The notes beneath the pieces were generated by a model that saw nothing but the letters and a program-made list of their open reading frames with translations, searched no databases and had not been told where the DNA came from. From Empedobacter sp036647415 (lineage in GTDB: Bacteria; Bacteroidota; Bacteroidia; Flavobacteriales; Weeksellaceae), in NCBI RefSeq assembly GCF_036647415.1, contig NZ_JAVXKG010000009.1, positions 1-64,000 of the forward strand: DNA of 64,000 nucleotides, given 5' to 3'. Shown piece after piece: positions 25,714 through 33,887 of this stretch; positions within the stretch are counted from its first letter, which is position 1, and the number at the start of each line of letters is the position of its first letter. The position numbers were made by a program, and so were the translations under genes.

Positions 25714-26199
25714 ATGAAATATATATCCTTTATTATAATGTTATTTCTCTTTAATTGCTTTTCAATAAAAGAAGAAAAATGTAAAAATAGTATTAACAAT
25801 ATGTTAGATTATTATTTAGAAAAATATGATATAGAAAATAACGAAATACTTTTAAAATATGATATTGTACCTTGGGAGCCTAATTATTATTTAATAACAA
25901 TTACAGCAATAAATAAGGATGTGTATTTTTCTGTAGGAGATTATTCCAAGGATTTTGGAAGATATACTTATAAAAATAATTCTATTTCAATTTTCTCTAG
26001 TAATAAAATATCAATAACACCTCAATTGAAAAATTTTAATAAATATTCTGATAAATCATATAGTAATGTAAACGGAATGATTATTAACTATGATCCAGAC
26101 ATGTTATCTTTTTATGTAGATAAAAAACGTTTTTTTTATATAAAAACGTTTTCTGAATCAAAAATAATGAATACAATTCCTAACCAAAATTTACAATAA
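25714..26199 (+). CDS. hypothetical exported or lipoprotein, possible immunity partner
   Basis: The 161-residue protein has a signal with Cys15 (LFLFNC), which may be lipidated under the loose Bacteroidetes lipobox. The rest is beta-rich and Tyr/Asn/Lys-rich, with no known family. It begins seven bases after the end of the broken toxin-like fragment, the place an immunity gene usually takes after a toxin C-terminal domain, so an immunity role is possible but unproven. It is followed by a strong terminator. A+T-rich codon use matches the lipoprotein at 24990. Confidence 0.6.
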   Translation: MKYISFIIMLFLFNCFSIKEEKCKNSINNMLDYYLEKYDIENNEILLKYDIVPWEPNYYLITITAINKDVYFSVGDYSKDFGRYTYKNNSISIFSSNKISITPQLKNFNKYSDKSYSNVNGMIINYDPDMLSFYVDKKRFFYIKTFSESKIMNTIPNQNLQ

Positions 26200-26202
26200 A
26201 TT

Positions 26203-26233
26203 AAAAGGCAAACCTCGGTTTGCCTTTTGTTAT
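26203..26233 (+). terminator. intrinsic terminator
   Basis: AAAAGGCAAACC and GGTTTGCCTTTT form a perfect stem four bases after the stop at 26199. Confidence 0.75.
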
Positions 26234-26388
26234 TTTATCAGTTTTAGTAAATCCTTTATTTCTTTATCGGAGATAGAGTTTTACTCGCTTTTATCGTAAA
26301 GAGAAAGTAGATAAACCATAAAAACGCTTATCCGATGGATAAGGTTTTATATTTTTAGCATTTTAGCGTCAAGTTAGCTATTAAGCTA

Positions 26389-26514
26389 ATGGTTCAACTT
26401 AAACGTTTAAACCAAAAATACAGTTTGTTACACCAAAAATACAGTGGTTTTATCTGCTATTTTAATCATTTATTTTTGGAGTTAAAACAAAATTTTATAA
26501 CAGCTTTTATGTAA
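26389..26514 (+). CDS. possible small protein of 41 residues
   Basis: An ATG frame reads MVQLKRLNQKYSLLHQKYSG and then a hydrophobic stretch, ending in FITAFM with the stop inside the 5' arm-loop of an intrinsic terminator. The 14-bp direct repeat ACCAAAAATACAGT (26411, 26432) is in frame, giving QKYS twice at a 7-codon period. There is no clear ribosome binding site or promoter. It may equally be a non-coding repeat with a chance frame. Confidence 0.2.
   Translation: MVQLKRLNQKYSLLHQKYSGFICYFNHLFLELKQNFITAFM
26411..26445. repeat. 14-bp direct repeat, period 21
   Basis: ACCAAAAATACAGT at 26411-26424 and again at 26432-26445. The 21-base period equals two helical turns. Confidence 0.75.
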
Positions 26515-26533
26515 AATAGAAGCTGTTTTTTTT
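26499..26533 (+). terminator. orphan intrinsic terminator
   Basis: AACAGCTT (26499-26506) and AAGCTGTT (26520-26527) with a 13-base loop are followed by an unbroken T run. No annotated gene ends here, so it implies an unlisted small transcript. Confidence 0.6.
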
Positions 26534-26776
26534 ATTTTAGACGTGATTTATATTTTTTGTAATCTTCTAACTCATTTTATTTTTTTATAAATTACTCAAT
26601 TCTAATAAACTTCCTTTTTCGAAGAAAAAACGAATAAGCCATCTAAAACACAAAAAAGGTATTAATACAATAAATAGTTCTATATTTATTATATGTACCT
26701 AAACTAGCTATTCTAGCGAATAGTTAAAAATTAATCAAAAAACAGAAGAAGTATCTTATAACATTCAAAACGTTTG

Positions 26777-26784
26777 TACTTTTG
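26777..26784 (+). promoter_or_regulatory. -7 promoter element of mvaA
   Basis: TACTTTTG matches TAnnTTTG and leaves a leader of about 15 bases before the ATG at 26805. Confidence 0.5.
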
Positions 26785-26804
26785 TCTTATAAAAAATATC
26801 CAAT

Positions 26805-28160
26805 ATGAAGCATCAAGCAGTAGAAGGTTTTTCAAAATTATCGAAAGAAGGAAAAATTGAATGGGTTGTCAATGAATATTTGAATGGAGATGAATCTGCC
26901 ATCAAAGTATTGAAACAATATTGGAACGACGATGCAGATTTGCAAAAATTGCACGATGAATTTTCTGAAAATACAATCTCTAATTTCTACATGCCTTTTG
27001 GCTTAGCGCCCAACTTTTTGATTAACGACGAGTTGTATGCAATTCCTATGGCTGTGGAAGAATCTTCGGTTGTTGCAGCTGCTTCTAAAGCAGCAAAATT
27101 TTGGCAGATGCGTGGAGGATTTAAAACAACTGTTTTATCGACAACAAAATTAGGCCATGTACATTTTATGTACGAAGGTGATTTTGATAAACTGAAAAAT
27201 GCATTTGATACTAAAATTAGTGCACAATTAATTGAAACAACAAATGACATTACCAAAAATATGCGCGCGCGCGGTGGTGGAATTTTAGCTTTAGAATTAA
27301 TTGATAAAACAGCCGAATTAGCAAATTATTATCAAATAAAAGCCTCTTTTGAAACAATAGATTCAATGGGTGCAAACTTTATCAATTCTTGTTTAGAACA
27401 ATTTGCAAAAACATTAAAAGCTGAAATTGATATTGACTCTACATTCACAGAAACTGAGAAAGATTCTATTCAAATCGTGATGTGTATTTTATCTAATTAC
27501 ACACCAGATTGTATTGTACGTGCAGAAGTTTCTTGCCCTATTGAGCAATTAGCAGAAGGAAATGTAACAGCAGAAGAATTTGTAGAGAAATTTTCTCGTG
27601 CAGTTCGTATCGCAGAAATAGAGCCTTATCGCGCAACAACACATAACAAAGGAATTATGAACGGAATAGATTCTGTTGTAATTGCAACTGGAAATGACTT
27701 TCGTGCTGTAGAAGCTTGTGCACATACGTATGCTGCAAAAGATGGACAATATTCATCATTAACTCATTGTGAAGTAAAAGATGGAATTTTCCGTTTTTGG
27801 ATAGATTTACCAACAGCTTTAGGAACAATTGGTGGATTAACAAATTTGCATCCGTTGGTAAAATTAGCTTTGGCAGTTTTAGGAAAACCAAGTGCAAAAG
27901 AGTTGATGGGATTTGTTGCTGTAGCAGGTTTAGCACAAAACTTTGCCGCTCTACGTTCTTTAGTAACAACAGGAATACAGAAAGGTCACATGAAAATGCA
28001 CTTGATGAATATCCTGAATCAATTGGAAGCAACAGAAGAAGAAAAGAACTATTTTGTGAATTATTTTAAAGACAAAACAGTTACACATCATACTGTAATC
28101 GAAGAATTTTGTAAACTACGTGGTGTAAATTCTGTAGAAGAAATCAAAAAGAATAAATAG
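26805..28160 (+). CDS. mvaA: hydroxymethylglutaryl-CoA reductase, class II
   Basis: The 451-residue protein carries the class II HMG-CoA reductase motifs: PMAVEESSVVAAASKAAK (81-98, catalytic Glu), DSMGANFIN (about 186-194), GIMNGIDSVVIATGNDFRA (about 284-302, catalytic Lys/Asp region differs from class I) and KGHMKMH near 394, holding the catalytic His. It makes mevalonate from HMG-CoA, consistent with flavobacteria using the mevalonate route to isoprenoids. It heads a three-gene unit: the next gene starts directly after its stop. Its own -7 box lies just upstream. Confidence 0.93.
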   Translation: MKHQAVEGFSKLSKEGKIEWVVNEYLNGDESAIKVLKQYWNDDADLQKLHDEFSENTISNFYMPFGLAPNFLINDELYAIPMAVEESSVVAAASKAAKFWQMRGGFKTTVLSTTKLGHVHFMYEGDFDKLKNAFDTKISAQLIETTNDITKNMRARGGGILALELIDKTAELANYYQIKASFETIDSMGANFINSCLEQFAKTLKAEIDIDSTFTETEKDSIQIVMCILSNYTPDCIVRAEVSCPIEQLAEGNVTAEEFVEKFSRAVRIAEIEPYRATTHNKGIMNGIDSVVIATGNDFRAVEACAHTYAAKDGQYSSLTHCEVKDGIFRFWIDLPTALGTIGGLTNLHPLVKLALAVLGKPSAKELMGFVAVAGLAQNFAALRSLVTTGIQKGHMKMHLMNILNQLEATEEEKNYFVNYFKDKTVTHHTVIEEFCKLRGVNSVEEIKKNK

Positions 28161-28649
28161 GTGGATTTAGAAGAATATTTTGCCGAAGCAAAACTAAAAC
28201 AAAAAGAACATAAAAAGTTTTTAGAACGACTAAAGAGAAAACCACCAAAAAACTTAGATCAAAAAATGGAAGAAATTCACGACGATGTTTTCAATCGGGT
28301 GGATTGTCTTTCTTGTGCCAATTGTTGCAAAACAACTGGACCACTTTTTACACAAAAAGATATTGAGCGTCTGTCGCATGTTTTTCGCCTTAAGCCAAGT
28401 CAATTTATTGCGAAATATTTACGAATAGACGAAGATGATGATTATGTTTTACAACAAACTCCTTGTCCATTTTTGGCAAGTGATAATTATTGTTTGGTTT
28501 ACGAAGATCGCCCAAAAGCATGCAGAGAATATCCACATACTAATCGTAAAAAGTTTCATCAGATAAATGATTTAACAATTAAAAATACCTTGATTTGTCC
28601 TGCAGCTTATGAAGTTGTAGAGCAAATGCAGAAAGAAATAAAAGTGTAA
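28161..28649 (+). CDS. YkgJ-type cysteine-cluster protein
   Basis: The 162-residue protein has the YkgJ/FliB-like zinc or iron cluster pattern: CLSCANCC (Cys49, 52, 55, 56), then PCPFL (Cys102), Cys111, Cys121 in RPKACREYPH and Cys146. It starts with GTG immediately after the mvaA stop, so translation is coupled. The function of the family is unknown; a metal site is assumed from the cysteines. The N-terminal 45 residues form a charged helix. It overlaps the next gene by one base (TAATG). Confidence 0.87.
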   Translation: MDLEEYFAEAKLKQKEHKKFLERLKRKPPKNLDQKMEEIHDDVFNRVDCLSCANCCKTTGPLFTQKDIERLSHVFRLKPSQFIAKYLRIDEDDDYVLQQTPCPFLASDNYCLVYEDRPKACREYPHTNRKKFHQINDLTIKNTLICPAAYEVVEQMQKEIKV

Positions 28650-28936
28650 TGGATAGCATTTTAAAAATTATAGCATTTGTAATGTTATTTGTTCCGACAA
28701 TTTATCAAGCAATTGCTGGTTTTAGAACAAAAGATAAAGCAGTTGTGAAAAAAGTAGCTGGACAAGCAGTTATTATGCAAGTAATCGGAACTTTATTGGC
28801 TTATTTGATTTTTATAAAAATTGGTAATGATAAAATGATTGCCATTTACGGAGGTTTTGTCTTTTTTTTATCGCTGATTTTGTTGATATTCATTCAGAAT
28901 ATTCTTCTCTTTTTGAAGAATAATAACCAAAATTAA
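28649..28936 (+). CDS. small membrane protein, three transmembrane segments
   Basis: The 95 residues contain three hydrophobic helices (about 5-22, 42-61 and 68-90) and little else; no family is recognised. Its start codon overlaps the stop of the YkgJ gene (TAATG), so it is translated as part of the mvaA operon, and a terminator follows. A link to isoprenoid synthesis cannot be shown from sequence. Confidence 0.7.
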   Translation: MDSILKIIAFVMLFVPTIYQAIAGFRTKDKAVVKKVAGQAVIMQVIGTLLAYLIFIKIGNDKMIAIYGGFVFFLSLILLIFIQNILLFLKNNNQN

Positions 28937-28942
28937 AATATT

Positions 28943-28968
28943 AAAATCCGCTGAATAGCGGATTTTTT
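28943..28968 (+). terminator. intrinsic terminator of the mvaA operon
   Basis: AAAATCCGCT, GAAT loop, AGCGGATTTTTT. Confidence 0.8.
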
Positions 28969-28992
28969 ATATATAAAGAGGCTCAAAATATT

Positions 28993-29442
28993 TTATTTTT
29001 TAATAACAAATTTTCCTATTTGCTCATCATTCCATTCTTCAAAATTATTAAGATTTTTACTTAAATAATTAAATAAGAATAAAGTATCATTTCTTCTAAT
29101 AAAACATTTATTAGAGTTTTCAATTTTAAAAATCTTATCTCCTATCCTACTAAATTTATACAATTCATTAGATGGAATAATTATATTATTTAATGAATCA
29201 TTAACTTCAGGTTTATTCCAGGTTTCATTTTCAGAAAGTTTAATTGTATATTTTTTATCAGACAAATACAATCTATAACTTCTATGAGAATTCTTATAAA
29301 CAATATATGACTCATACTGATTTTTCAAAACCTCATCAACTCTTTTTTTATGATTAGGCTCTATATAAAATGTCTGAATAACATAAAAGATAATTATAAG
29401 AAGAAAGATAAACGACAAAAATATATAATACTTTTTTTTCAT
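28993..29442 (-). CDS. hypothetical membrane-anchored protein
   Basis: The 149 residues have an N-terminal hydrophobic helix (about 5-24, after MKKK) acting as anchor or uncleaved signal, and a Lys/Asn/Tyr-rich soluble part, probably periplasmic. No family is recognised. It begins five bases after the PH-like gene, on the same strand, so the two are likely co-transcribed. Confidence 0.6.
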   Translation of the reverse strand: MKKKYYIFLSFIFLLIIIFYVIQTFYIEPNHKKRVDEVLKNQYESYIVYKNSHRSYRLYLSDKKYTIKLSENETWNKPEVNDSLNNIIIPSNELYKFSRIGDKIFKIENSNKCFIRRNDTLFLFNYLSKNLNNFEEWNDEQIGKFVIKK

Positions 29443-29447
29443 ATTTT

Positions 29448-29897
29448 TTACGCCAACAAATTTACATATTGCTCGGCTTTTACCATCATTTCAGCTTTTA
29501 CTTTGTCATAATTCGCATCAAAAAAACTACGCAATCTGAACTTTGATTTTTTGGTCTGTATGGTTAATATTTGATTTCGGTTGAGACGTAAAATATCTTC
29601 TTCCTCGTACAAATAATAAATTGCACGGTATGGAATTTCATCTTTTTTGAAAAGTGTTCTAATTTCGAAAGTGTCTTCTTTTAGTTTAAATAATGTGAAA
29701 TTACACGTCAAATCGTACAAAAAAGAGACCGACGCTAATAAAGAAATCATAAAAAAACCAATGTTTAGAAATGGATCTTTGAAATAGAATGTTCCACCAA
29801 ACCAAAAGTTTTTCACAAACCAAAAATTAACCATCATTAAGAGTATAAATAATGTGATTGGTACTGCAATTCGCCAACTTATTTTGGATTGTATCAT
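29448..29897 (-). CDS. membrane protein with PH-like domain
   Basis: The 149 residues start with two hydrophobic helices (about 10-30 and 43-62), followed by a compact beta-rich domain (about 66-149) with KEDTFEIRTLFKKDEIPYRAI and LTIQTKKSKFRLRSF. This layout is typical of small bacterial PH-domain (bPH/YdbT-like) membrane proteins. The assignment rests on this layout, not on a sharp motif. It heads a two-gene unit with the membrane-anchored protein downstream. Confidence 0.55.
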   Translation of the reverse strand: MIQSKISWRIAVPITLFILLMMVNFWFVKNFWFGGTFYFKDPFLNIGFFMISLLASVSFLYDLTCNFTLFKLKEDTFEIRTLFKKDEIPYRAIYYLYEEEDILRLNRNQILTIQTKKSKFRLRSFFDANYDKVKAEMMVKAEQYVNLLA

Positions 29898-29962
29898 TTT
29901 ATTGATTTTTACTAATTTACGACTTTTTGAGATTAAAATTCAGAAAATTATCCATTTAAAAA

Positions 29963-29991
29963 TAAAAAAACCTCGATTAGTTCGAGGTTTT
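29963..29991 (-). terminator. intrinsic terminator of the second sigma operon
   Basis: AAAACCTCGA and TCGAGGTTTT pair; on the minus strand the stem is followed by seven T. Confidence 0.75.
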
Positions 29992-30052
29992 AATATGTTA
30001 TAAAAATGTTATTTGGGGATATATCAACTTATAGATAATAGATTGATGTTTA

Positions 30053-31093
30053 TTATATTCCAAGATTTATGCCAAACTGAATCATCTTACGATTATCAAA
30101 AGTGTTATCTTTAAAATAATTATTAAAATCTTTGCGTACAAATAAGTTTATAATTCCTAGACCAACTGTAATTTCGGCTCCATAAACAAAATTATTCACA
30201 TTGTAATTTCCTTTGCTTTTATTTCGAATTCCGTCTCCTTTTACAATATTATTCGACGATAATAAGGTTCCTCCATATCCGTAAGCTGCAATATAATGTT
30301 TGGATTGTGGGCGATAAGTAAAATCATCTGTTACTCGTTTTAGCTTCGAGAAATTGTATTTAAAACCTACTGGAACCATAAAATAAGCCGAACGTAATTT
30401 TGATTTATCTAATGATTTTTCACTTTTTAGAATACTTACATTTCCATCACCATCGCGATTAAACATCATATCATCATCCAAACGATAAGTACGCCAAGAA
30501 AGTAATCCTCCTGCCAAGAAATTAATTGGACTTGTGATAGACAATTGACGTTCGTAAACTAACCCAAGCGTTAAATTGCTCGAAAATTTTTCGTGTTTAT
30601 CCAACTCTTCATTATTTTTTCCTGTAAAGTTCATGTAACCAAACGACGCATAACCGTTCATCGTATTAGTAATTCTATATTTTTTGATTGCTTCTTTTTC
30701 GGTTTTCGGAGTTATTGGATCTTCACCATTCATAATAGAAAAGGCAACTTGTTGTTTGATAATGTCATCTAAATTGAAATTAACTTCCTGAATACGTTCA
30801 TTAATTGATGCGGAATATACATTGGCTAATGCTTCTTTTTTTGCCGTTGCTTCGCTTACAGTTAACTTTTCGTCAGCCAAACTTTTATCTACTTCAGCAA
30901 TTTTTTTCTCCATTGCTTTTTTTTCCTCTTGTACAATTTGGCGAATAACTAATGTAAATTCACTAATCTGATCGCGGACAATTGGACTTATTTTATCGTT
31001 TGATTTATCATTCAAATCAAATGTAAATTTCTGAGCATATAATGATGTAGCCGATAAACATAGTAATCCTGCTACGATAATTTTTTTTATCAT
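30053..31093 (-). CDS. outer membrane beta-barrel protein with coiled-coil N-domain
   Basis: The 346 residues have a signal peptide (cut near 20, TSLYAQ), a charged helical segment (about 40-110, with EEKKAMEKKIAEVDKSLADE, likely coiled coil) and a C-terminal barrel (about 140-346) with alternating strands ending FGINLGI. It is the third gene of the sigma, anchor, barrel operon, 31 bases after the anchor. Compared with the locus at 14157, the barrel here is a separate exported protein, and the coiled coil may replace the covalent linker. The role is inference. Confidence 0.7.
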   Translation of the reverse strand: MIKKIIVAGLLCLSATSLYAQKFTFDLNDKSNDKISPIVRDQISEFTLVIRQIVQEEKKAMEKKIAEVDKSLADEKLTVSEATAKKEALANVYSASINERIQEVNFNLDDIIKQQVAFSIMNGEDPITPKTEKEAIKKYRITNTMNGYASFGYMNFTGKNNEELDKHEKFSSNLTLGLVYERQLSITSPINFLAGGLLSWRTYRLDDDMMFNRDGDGNVSILKSEKSLDKSKLRSAYFMVPVGFKYNFSKLKRVTDDFTYRPQSKHYIAAYGYGGTLLSSNNIVKGDGIRNKSKGNYNVNNFVYGAEITVGLGIINLFVRKDFNNYFKDNTFDNRKMIQFGINLGI

Positions 31094-31124
31094 AATCGTG
31101 TTATTTTAACAGTAAAATGGTTAA

Positions 31125-31784
31125 TTAATTGAAGCCAATAGAAACTACGCGCGATTGATTTGACTCTTTTAAATTTTCTTTGTTCTCTATTGAGTACAAC
31201 AACATATTTGGATCAACAAAATTCTTTTTCTTCTTTAGCTTTTTTATAGAATCTAAACTGTTATTTGCAACAAATGATTGCTTAGGAACTAAATTTTCTT
31301 TGATGATCTCTTTTTTCTCTGTAACAGAAATACTTTTTGGAATTGATAATTCTACTTGATTCATTTCTTTATTTACAGCAATTTGTACTTTTCCTTTTTG
31401 TACAACTTGTTTTTCCGTTTTCGGTTGCACTTGTTCTATTTTAGTTGCAGAATCATTTTTTTCATTATTCGCCAACTCATCTGTATGTTTATCTACAATT
31501 TCATCATGATTTGAGATTGATGAATCCACTGTATTTTGCATCGGTTGATGTACAACTTCTACATTTGCCTCGGTTTGATTGATGTATAAATAAACTGACG
31601 TAGAAACTGTAAAAATTGCTATAACTGCGGCAGATAACCACCATTTGAAATTTGATTGTGATTGCTGAATTGGTGCCACATCCATACGAGCCTGTATTCT
31701 GTCCCAAGCGTCATGTGATGGATTAAGCTCACGTTGCTCCAATTCATTAAAAATATGTTTTGATATATTATCCTTCTTTTTCAT
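31125..31784 (-). CDS. anti-sigma-like membrane protein
   Basis: Starting at the MKKKDN methionine (31784; an upstream ATG at 31811 lies deeper in the sigma gene), about 219 residues. A short cytoplasmic part has the NPSHDAWDRIQARMD motif, a transmembrane helix follows (about 48-68), then a Lys/Glu/Gln-rich periplasmic tail. Near the C-terminus FVDPNMLLYSIE resembles FVNPSVLL of the fused protein at 14157. Its start overlaps the sigma stop by 17 bases, suggesting coupled synthesis. No classical anti-sigma domain is recognised, so the role comes from context and motif. Confidence 0.72.
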   Translation of the reverse strand: MKKKDNISKHIFNELEQRELNPSHDAWDRIQARMDVAPIQQSQSNFKWWLSAAVIAIFTVSTSVYLYINQTEANVEVVHQPMQNTVDSSISNHDEIVDKHTDELANNEKNDSATKIEQVQPKTEKQVVQKGKVQIAVNKEMNQVELSIPKSISVTEKKEIIKENLVPKQSFVANNSLDSIKKLKKKKNFVDPNMLLYSIENKENLKESNQSRVVSIGFN

Positions 31785-32343
31785 TTCTTTTTCTCTTTTG
31801 TGATAAAACAATTTCTTTCAGTTTTGCCTTTGCTCTAAACAATTGCGTTTTGCTTGTTGACACCGAAATATTTAGTAAATCTGCAATTTCTTGGTGCGAA
31901 TAATCTTCGAGTATATGAAGATTAAAAACCAAACGATACGGCTCCGAAAGTTGATCTAAAACATCTTGTACATTAAAATCTAACCATTCGTTATCTACTT
32001 CATCATCTACCTCATCATAATTTGCAACACGTGTATCATCTACATAAATCAGCGTTTTGTTGGATCTAAGAAAGGTTAAACATTCGTTGACCATAATTCT
32101 GCGTATCCAACCTTCAAAACTACCTTTGTTTTCAAATTTCTGAATATGGTTAAATACTTTACAAAAACCATTTATCATACAATCTTCTGCATAATGCATA
32201 TCTTCTATGTAACTTCTACAAACGCTTAGCATCTTTTTGGACGATTGTTGATAGAGTTCTTTTTGCGCCAAAGCATCGTTCTTTTTTAGTCGATCGACCA
32301 AAAGTTCTTCTTTGCTTTTTCTATTTAGGACAAATAATTTCAC
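31768..32343 (-). CDS. ECF RNA polymerase sigma factor
   Basis: The 191 residues carry region 2 (YAEDCMINGFCKVFNHIQKF, GSFEGWIRRIMVNECL) and region 4 (LSEPYRLVFNLHI, YSHQEIADLLNISVSTSKTQ). It is a close paralog of the sigma factor at 13613, from which it differs in region 2.4/spacer acidic residues (DEVDDEVDNEW). It heads a three-gene minus-strand operon with an anti-sigma-like membrane protein and a barrel. An ECF-type promoter just upstream suggests that it controls its own operon. Confidence 0.93.
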   Translation of the reverse strand: MKLFVLNRKSKEELLVDRLKKNDALAQKELYQQSSKKMLSVCRSYIEDMHYAEDCMINGFCKVFNHIQKFENKGSFEGWIRRIMVNECLTFLRSNKTLIYVDDTRVANYDEVDDEVDNEWLDFNVQDVLDQLSEPYRLVFNLHILEDYSHQEIADLLNISVSTSKTQLFRAKAKLKEIVLSQKRKRNEKEG

Positions 32344-32364
32344 GTGTGTTAATTGCTTTCTTAT

Positions 32365-32395
32365 TTAATAGACTCAAGGTTAATGAAAAGGTTAC
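32365..32395 (-). promoter_or_regulatory. putative ECF-sigma promoter of the second sigma operon
   Basis: On the minus strand GTAACC (32395-32390), 17 bases, TCTATTAA (32372-32365), 21 bases before the ATG. The spacer begins TTTTC as at 12934. Confidence 0.45.
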
Positions 32396-32459
32396 AAAAT
32401 TTATAACTTTTTTATAATTTTTTTTAAAAAAATCGTTATTAATAATATAATTAACAATA

Positions 32460-33851
32460 ATGGCTATCAAAAAATTAGATTTTTTTCTGATACTAATTAC
32501 TCTTTTTCTTATTATTTTTATTCCCTTTTTTTTATCAAACGGTGGTATTGGAGTAGATTTTCTAACTTATATTAAAATCGCTGATAAGCTCCCGACTTTT
32601 GATGAAAACTTATTTCCTATTGGATTTCCAATGTTCTTACGATTCATAAAAATCTTGACAGGAGAATATTATTATAGCTCAATATTATTAAAAGTAATTT
32701 GTTACTTATTTATAATTTGTTTTTCATACAGATTTAAATTCTATTTCAGAGAAACCATAATCTTAATGTGTCTTAAATCTACAATTTGGATTTTTGTTTA
32801 TCAAAGTTCTGAATACGTTGGCTTACCTTTTTTATATCTGTTTTTATATTATTCTCATCAACTTTTTATTGATAAAATCAATTTCAAAAAGTATTTTATT
32901 ACCTGTACAATACTAGGTTTTGTGCTTTGTACAATACGATATGCTAATGTGTTTATTTTTATTTCTTCTCTTGTATTTATATTTTTTATTAAAAATGATA
33001 CAAAAAAAATTAAACTTACATTATTCAGTACAATTGCATCAATCGGGTTTTTATTTTTTATATACTTATTATTTAATTATTTAACATTAGGATCATTTGC
33101 TTCAGAAAACCAACGTGTAAATAATGAACTTGATACATTTTGGTTTGATACTTATGTAGATTTTGTTGGATTAATTAATCTTGCTAATCCATTCTTTTAT
33201 CTTAAAACATTTGATTATTTATCAAAAACAAAAATCATTATTTCATTTATATTGATATTTATTGACCTTATTTTTTGGTATTTAAGTATCTATATTTTAA
33301 AAAAGAATAAAAATTTATTTGTTAAATACTTAATTGTAGTTGCCCTTATTAATGCTTTATTTACTTTTTTTTCGGCAATGATTCAAGGTATTGAACCTTT
33401 AGGAATACGACTTCTTTTTAATTCTTCTTATTTATTCTGGTTTGCATTATTAATTATTATTCGAGAAAATAATATTGTATCTGATAAGCTTCTTTATATA
33501 ATCTGCTTTGTAACATTATTCTATAACACATGCTTTATTGTAAAGATTCCGACAAATTTTATTTTTTACAAAAATGCGGTAGAACACATTGTAAAAAGCA
33601 AAAAAAGTATACCTATATATTACTATGATGATGAAAAAAAGATTATAACAACTGAATATAAAGTTCCATTTATCAATAAGTCGTTTAGTTATATTCACGA
33701 AAATAAACAACCCAATTATATTTATAAAGCTATTCTAAGAATGGTTAATCCGACAATAGAATTTTTAGATCATAAACCTCTAGAAAATACGCAAAAAACA
33801 ATTTATAGTTCTGAGATAAATAATTTTATCGAAAAGAAAAAAGCCCACTAA
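32460..33851 (+). CDS. polytopic membrane protein, GT-C or EpsG-like
   Basis: The 463 residues form about ten hydrophobic helices with short loops and a hydrophilic C-terminal 90 residues. An acidic residue after the first helix (GGIGVDFLTYIK) and the conserved-looking FPIGFPMFLRF loop recall GT-C glycosyltransferases and EpsG-type polymer proteins, but no diagnostic motif is seen, so the function stays open. Base use is very A+T rich with many Phe/Ile/Leu codons. It is divergent from the sigma operon and stands alone. Its stop falls inside the hairpin that terminates coaX from the other side. Confidence 0.65.
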   Translation: MAIKKLDFFLILITLFLIIFIPFFLSNGGIGVDFLTYIKIADKLPTFDENLFPIGFPMFLRFIKILTGEYYYSSILLKVICYLFIICFSYRFKFYFRETIILMCLKSTIWIFVYQSSEYVGLPFLYLFLYYSHQLFIDKINFKKYFITCTILGFVLCTIRYANVFIFISSLVFIFFIKNDTKKIKLTLFSTIASIGFLFFIYLLFNYLTLGSFASENQRVNNELDTFWFDTYVDFVGLINLANPFFYLKTFDYLSKTKIIISFILIFIDLIFWYLSIYILKKNKNLFVKYLIVVALINALFTFFSAMIQGIEPLGIRLLFNSSYLFWFALLIIIRENNIVSDKLLYIICFVTLFYNTCFIVKIPTNFIFYKNAVEHIVKSKKSIPIYYYDDEKKIITTEYKVPFINKSFSYIHENKQPNYIYKAILRMVNPTIEFLDHKPLENTQKTIYSSEINNFIEKKKAH

Positions 33852-33860
33852 AAGTGGGCT
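33836..33860 (-). terminator. intrinsic terminator of coaX
   Basis: AGCCCACT, loop, AGTGGGCT; on the minus strand it ends in a six-T run. It overlaps the end of the convergent membrane-protein gene. Confidence 0.7.
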
Positions 33861-33887
33861 ATAAAAATTAGATTTAACTAATCTATT

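Larger units (their letters stand above)
26234..26776. other. gene-poor interval before the HMG-CoA reductase gene
   Basis: It holds a small hairpin (CTTATCC/GGATAAG near 26327-26343), the palindrome TTAAACGTTTAA near 26398, a 14-bp direct repeat (26411 and 26432), a possible 41-codon frame, and an orphan terminator at 26499-26533. Nothing else is supported. Confidence 0.6.

Noticed and set aside
27655..28032. Minus-strand open frame of 125 codons inside mvaA
   Set aside because: A shadow frame: Leu/Gln-rich, no start signals, opposite to conserved catalytic blocks.
33861..33887. Second hairpin after the coaX stop
   Set aside because: Only about five A-T-rich pairs; too weak beside the strong GC hairpin at 33841-33860.
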